In this document: positions 60,789 to 64,000 of the stretch, in pieces
How positions within the stretch are numbered: the stretch's first letter is position 1
How the letters are laid out: each line of letters opens with the position of its first letter
DNA from: Bradyrhizobium sp. Tv2a-2
Lineage (GTDB): Bacteria > Pseudomonadota > Alphaproteobacteria > Rhizobiales > Xanthobacteraceae
Assembly (NCBI RefSeq): GCF_000472425.1
Contig: NZ_AXAI01000010.1
Span: 1 to 64,000, forward strand
Direction of reading: 5' to 3'
DNA length: 64,000 nt
Program-made: the position numbers and the translations under genes
Notes under the pieces: generated by a model
The model's database searches: none
Told to the model about the DNA's origin: nothing
What the model saw: only the letters and a program-made list of their open reading frames with translations

Positions 60789-62159
60789 GTGGCCTCAATC
60801 GACGCCCAACCCGCAACGAACCCGCAAAGCGGCGTGATCGCGCGGCTGCGCGCCGTGCTCGCGGGCGGGTCCAGCGAAGCGTCACTGACGCGCAGGCTCG
60901 CCGGCACCATCTTCATCATCCGCGTGCTCAGCGCAGGGCTTGCCTATGTCTCGCAGATCCTGCTCGCGCGCTGGATGGGCGGCTCGGACTACGGCATCTA
61001 TGTCTATGTCTGGACCTGGGTGCTGCTGCTCGGCAGCATGATGGATTTCGGCATCTCCGCCTCCGCCCAGAAGATCATCCCGGAATACCGCATGAGCGGC
61101 GACCACGCGCGGCTGCGCGGCTTTCTCTCCGGCAGCCGCTGGATGACATTCGCGGCCTCCTCTGCGCTGTCGCTGCTGTTGGCGGGCCTGGTGAAACTGC
61201 TGTCGCCCTGGATCGCGGCAGGCGAAATCACCCCGCTCTATATCGGCTGCCTGACCCTGCCGCCCTTCGTCGTCGCCAACACCCAGGATGGCATCGCCCG
61301 CTCCCATGACTGGATGCCGCTCGGCCTGATGCCGCAATTCATCGTGCGCCAGGGCCTGATCGTCGCGCTGACCGCCGGCATCTTTGTGCTCGGCCTCGAT
61401 CTCGGCGCCACGGCCGCGATGGCGGCAAGCGCCGGCGCGGTGTGGATTGCGATGCTCGGCCAGATGGTCGTGCTCAACCGCAGGCTCATGAGCCACATTG
61501 CACCGGGCCCGCGCGCCTATGATTTCCGCGGCTGGCTCGCAATCTCGCTGCCGATCATGCTGGTCGAGAGTTTTTACCTGCTGTTGTCCTACACCGATGT
61601 GCTGGTGCTGCAGCAGTTTCGGCCTTCCGAAGAGGTCGGCGTCTATTTTGCGGTCGTGAAGACGCTGGCGCTGGTGTCGTTCGTTCATTACGCGATGTCG
61701 GCAACCACGGCGCATCGCTTCGCTGAATACAACGCGCTGGGCGACAAGGCGCGGCTTTCGGCCTATATCGCGCATGCCATCAACTGGACCTTCTGGCCTT
61801 CGCTCGCCGCGACCATCGCGCTGCTCACCATCGGCAAGCCGCTGCTCCGGCTGTTCGGCCCGCAATTCGTCGTCGGCTACGACATCATGTTCGTCGCCGC
61901 GATCGGCCTTGTGGTGCGCGCAGCGATCGGCCCGGTCGAGCGCCTGCTCAACATGCTTGGTCACCAACACATCTGCGCAGCGGCGTACGCGGCTGCCTTC
62001 GCGATGAATGTCGTGCTGTGCCTCCTGCTGGTGCCGCGCTTCGGCGGCCATGGCGCGGCGGCCGCGACATCGATCTCGCTGAGCTTCGAAACGGTGCTGT
62101 TGTTCTGGATCGTCCGCAGCCGGCTCAGGCTGCACGTGCTGGCGTTCGGAAAGCGCTAA
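60789..62159 (+). CDS. Polysaccharide flippase (Wzx-like) / MOP superfamily exporter
   Basis: From the GTG at 60789, the 456-residue protein has about 12-14 predicted membrane helices and the start 'LAGTIFIIRVLSAGLAYVSQ' typical of Wzx/RfbX flippases, with 'LARWMGGSDYGIYVYVWTWV' following. It would flip lipid-linked oligosaccharide units across the inner membrane. No glycosyltransferase is adjacent; galU at 51674 is the nearest sugar-nucleotide gene. Confidence 0.9.
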   Translation: MASIDAQPATNPQSGVIARLRAVLAGGSSEASLTRRLAGTIFIIRVLSAGLAYVSQILLARWMGGSDYGIYVYVWTWVLLLGSMMDFGISASAQKIIPEYRMSGDHARLRGFLSGSRWMTFAASSALSLLLAGLVKLLSPWIAAGEITPLYIGCLTLPPFVVANTQDGIARSHDWMPLGLMPQFIVRQGLIVALTAGIFVLGLDLGATAAMAASAGAVWIAMLGQMVVLNRRLMSHIAPGPRAYDFRGWLAISLPIMLVESFYLLLSYTDVLVLQQFRPSEEVGVYFAVVKTLALVSFVHYAMSATTAHRFAEYNALGDKARLSAYIAHAINWTFWPSLAATIALLTIGKPLLRLFGPQFVVGYDIMFVAAIGLVVRAAIGPVERLLNMLGHQHICAAAYAAAFAMNVVLCLLLVPRFGGHGAAAATSISLSFETVLLFWIVRSRLRLHVLAFGKR

Positions 62160-62566
62160 AGCGCGATGAGGTGAGGTTGGATCGAGCCGCAGGGTACACC
62201 TCTCCCGAAGGGAGAGGTCGAATTGCATCGACAGATGCAATCCGGGTGAGGGGTTATCGTCGATCGGTGGAGCTGCGGCCCCTCACCCGATTTGCGCCGG
62301 ACGATGCTTCGCATCGCCGGGAGCAAATCGACCTCTCCCCGTCGGGGAGAGGTGCCCCCCGCGGCAACCAATCGAACCCAATCTCATCATGCTTTAAGCG
62401 TTTTCGAGCGAAGTAGGCACCGGTCTGCGTCAAGAAAACGCGTCAAAATAAGAATCCAGAGCTTCTGGTTCTGATTCGATCAGAACCGAAAAATGCTTCA
62501 GCCGCTTGCTCAGCCGCCATCAACCCGCGAAAGCGGGTGATCCACTACGAGGCATGACAGTTTCAG
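62160..62566. repeat. Repeat cluster between flippase and bdhA
   Basis: This 407-base stretch starts with the GCGCGATGAGGTGAGGTTGG element, followed by two inverted CTCTCCC/GATTGCATC-type modules (~62195-62360), then AACCCAATCTCATCATGCTTT and GGTTCTGATTCGATCAGAACC (stem 62467-62475 with 62479-62487). It contains no gene on either strand. The last hairpin is not followed by a T-run and so is not called a terminator. Confidence 0.65.
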
Positions 62567-63355
62567 TTACTCCGCCGTCCAGCCGCCGTCGATCGAGAGG
62601 TTCGATCCGGTGATCTGCGCGGCGTCGTCGGTGCAGAGGAACAGCGCAAGCGCTGCGACCTGCTCCGAGGTGACGAATTCCTTGGTGGGCTGCGCGTCGA
62701 GCAGCACGTCCTTGATGACCTGCTCCTTGGTCATGTTGCGCGCCTTCATCGTCTCCGGGATCTGATGCTCGACCAGCGGTGTCCAGACATAACCCGGGCT
62801 GATGCAGTTGCAGGTGATCTTGAAGGTCGCAACCTCCAGCGCCACCGTCTTGGTGAGGCCGGCGATGCCGTGCTTGGCCGAAACATAAGCCGACTTGAAG
62901 GGGGAAGCGACCAGCGAATGGGCCGAGGCCGTGTTGATGATGCGGCCCCAGCCGCGCTTCTTCATGCCGGGCACCGCGGCGCGGATGCCATAGAAGGCCG
63001 AGGAGAGGTTGATGGCGATGATCGTCTCCCACTTCTCCGGCGGGAATTCCTCGATCGGCGCGACGAACTGGATGCCGGCATTGTTGACCAGCACGTCGAC
63101 CGAGCCGAAGCTCTTCTCGCCGAGCGCAATCATCCCGGCGATCTCGGCGGGCTTGGTCATGTCTGCGGGCGAGTGCACGGCCTTGACCTTGAAGTCGCTC
63201 TCGATCGCCGAGCGCTCCTTCTCGATATCGGCGGGTGCGCCCATGCCGTTGAGCACGATGTTGGCGCCTTCGCTGGCGAATTTGCGCGCATAAGCGAGCC
63301 CGATGCCGCTGGTCGAGCCGGTCACAACAGCGGTCTTGCCTGACAAAATGCCCAT
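62567..63355 (-). CDS. bdhA: D-beta-hydroxybutyrate dehydrogenase
   Basis: The ATG at 63355 (MGILSGKTAVVTGSTSGIGL) gives 262 residues. The SDR motifs 'VVTGSTSGIGLAYARKFASE' and 'SPFKSAYVSAKHGIAGLTKT' (Tyr and Lys of YVSAK) are present. The 'GWGRIINTASAHSLVASPFK' and 'CISPGYVWTPLVEHQIPET' segments are characteristic of 3-hydroxybutyrate dehydrogenase. It oxidises (R)-3-hydroxybutyrate to acetoacetate in polyhydroxybutyrate turnover. It is five bases downstream of the patatin-like gene, in one operon. Confidence 0.93.
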   Translation of the reverse strand: MGILSGKTAVVTGSTSGIGLAYARKFASEGANIVLNGMGAPADIEKERSAIESDFKVKAVHSPADMTKPAEIAGMIALGEKSFGSVDVLVNNAGIQFVAPIEEFPPEKWETIIAINLSSAFYGIRAAVPGMKKRGWGRIINTASAHSLVASPFKSAYVSAKHGIAGLTKTVALEVATFKITCNCISPGYVWTPLVEHQIPETMKARNMTKEQVIKDVLLDAQPTKEFVTSEQVAALALFLCTDDAAQITGSNLSIDGGWTAE

Positions 63356-63360
63356 TCCGT

Positions 63361-64000
63361 TCACTCCTTTTTTTTGACGGCGGCGCCGCCCTCGACGTCG
63401 CCGGTGAGATCATAGGTCACCATGGTCTCGCCGGATTGCGGCCGCTCCAGCCAATCCTTGTGGCGCATCGACAGATGGACGTCGCGGACGCCCGAATCCC
63501 AATGTTCCACCATGGCGACATGCGAAAAATCATAGTCCTTCGAATTGGTCTCGTAATTCTTGCTGCGGTAAATCAGATGCACGACCGTGACGGTGTTGTC
63601 CCGCGTCGCCTTGGCGAGGAATTCAACGGTGGGATCATTCTTCAAATTGTCCGGCAGCTTCTTGATCAGGTCGCGCACCGCCTTGCGCGCATTGTGGATC
63701 TGCCGGTTCTTGTCGGTGTTCATGCGGGTCCGGCTGGAGTAGCGGATGTCCTTCTCCCGCTCCGCCGCTTCGAGCAGGTTCCTCGGCAGATCTCCACGCG
63801 CGCTGAACAGGTCGACCTGGAAGATCAAAAGATCCCGATCGGCTTCCGCATCCAGCACATAGTCGAGCGGGGTGTTGGAGGCGATGCCGCCGTCCCAATA
63901 ATGCTCGCCCTCGATTTCGACAGCGGGAAAGCCGGGCGGCAGCGCGCCAGACGCCATGATGTGCTCGGGACCGATCTTCTTGCCCATCTTGCGAAATTCA
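63361..64000 (-). CDS. Patatin-like phospholipase, C-terminal part (cut by window edge)
   Basis: The frame is open to the right edge, so only about 213 residues are visible. 'GALPPGFPAVEIEGEHYWDG' leads to the 'DGGIASNTPL' motif that carries the catalytic Asp of the patatin Ser-Asp dyad; 'DYDFSHVAMVEHWDSGVRDV' near the end is typical of the DUF3734 subgroup. The Ser is beyond the edge. The gene lies just upstream of bdhA, which fits a role near polyhydroxybutyrate or lipid turnover, as inference. Confidence 0.9.
   Translation of the reverse strand, partial: EFRKMGKKIGPEHIMASGALPPGFPAVEIEGEHYWDGGIASNTPLDYVLDAEADRDLLIFQVDLFSARGDLPRNLLEAAEREKDIRYSSRTRMNTDKNRQIHNARKAVRDLIKKLPDNLKNDPTVEFLAKATRDNTVTVVHLIYRSKNYETNSKDYDFSHVAMVEHWDSGVRDVHLSMRHKDWLERPQSGETMVTYDLTGDVEGGAAVKKKE

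Noticed and set aside
62467..62487. Terminator downstream of the flippase gene
   Set aside because: The hairpin is followed by GAAAAA rather than T's on the plus strand, and it is part of a common repeat.

Overview
The window is high-GC alphaproteobacterial DNA and most probably a Bradyrhizobium chromosome. The support is the protein content (cysteine-free L31, DUF1192, an RcdA-type DUF1465 protein, YqgE, a DsbD-alpha protein, an ExbB/OmpA pair, D-beta-hydroxybutyrate dehydrogenase) and several intergenic repeat families that I recognise from that genus. No rRNA, tRNA or CRISPR array is visible. The left edge cuts an IS481-like transposase and the right edge cuts a patatin-like phospholipase gene.

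Layout. 1-4.3 kb: transposase end, class I fructose-bisphosphate aldolase, a ThiE-like protein, a Sel1-repeat secreted protein and an inositol monophosphatase. 4.3-8.7 kb (minus): an RND efflux pair (adaptor then pump). 8.9-9.2 kb: remnant of a cyclopropane-fatty-acid-synthase-type methyltransferase. 9.4-11.9 kb: proton channel/OmpA pair and an acetyltransferase. 12-16.5 kb: ABC half-transporter, rpmE, DUF1465, DUF1192 and a quinone oxidoreductase, with a possible small RNA. 16.7-19.6 kb: membrane-bound degenerate GGDEF plus intact EAL protein.

19.8-24.9 kb is a scar-like accessory region. A minus-strand polyketide-type locus has decayed to fragments: crotonyl-CoA carboxylase/reductase piece, an intact-looking acyl carrier protein, a ketosynthase whose C-terminus jumps to a thioesterase-like tail, an intact-looking MaoC dehydratase and the first ~25 residues of an acyl-CoA dehydrogenase. 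Next come a ~0.5 kb genus-type interspersed repeat and an EF-G fragment lacking its GTPase domain, fused to an unrelated N-terminus.

25-31 kb: hybrid histidine kinase with an ETR1-like membrane sensor, a secreted lipase, a DUF899 thioredoxin-like protein, a PaiB-type FMN-binding protein and a glutathione transferase. 31-39 kb: a BlaI repressor and an M56 protease with an unusual multi-domain exterior, followed by a DUF1800/DUF1501 pair behind a strong palindrome resembling the repeat at the blaI promoter, small cysteine-bearing proteins and a class C beta-lactamase-like hydrolase. This locus is the best candidate here for an undescribed sensing system. 39-49.5 kb: amino-acid and peptide ABC transport with a D-amino-acid-dehydrogenase-like flavoprotein and an SDR lacking its catalytic tyrosine. 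49.6-64 kb: diguanylate cyclase, GalU, MltB-type transglycosylase, a DUF459/SGNH protein, divergent SDRs, a TauD-type dioxygenase, YqgE, a DsbD-alpha protein, a polysaccharide flippase, BdhA and patatin.

Two ABC systems (dipeptide-type and polar amino acid) flank oxidoreductases and suggest uptake and oxidation of amino acids or peptides. Two c-di-GMP proteins of opposite predicted sign lie in the window. Cell-envelope functions recur throughout.
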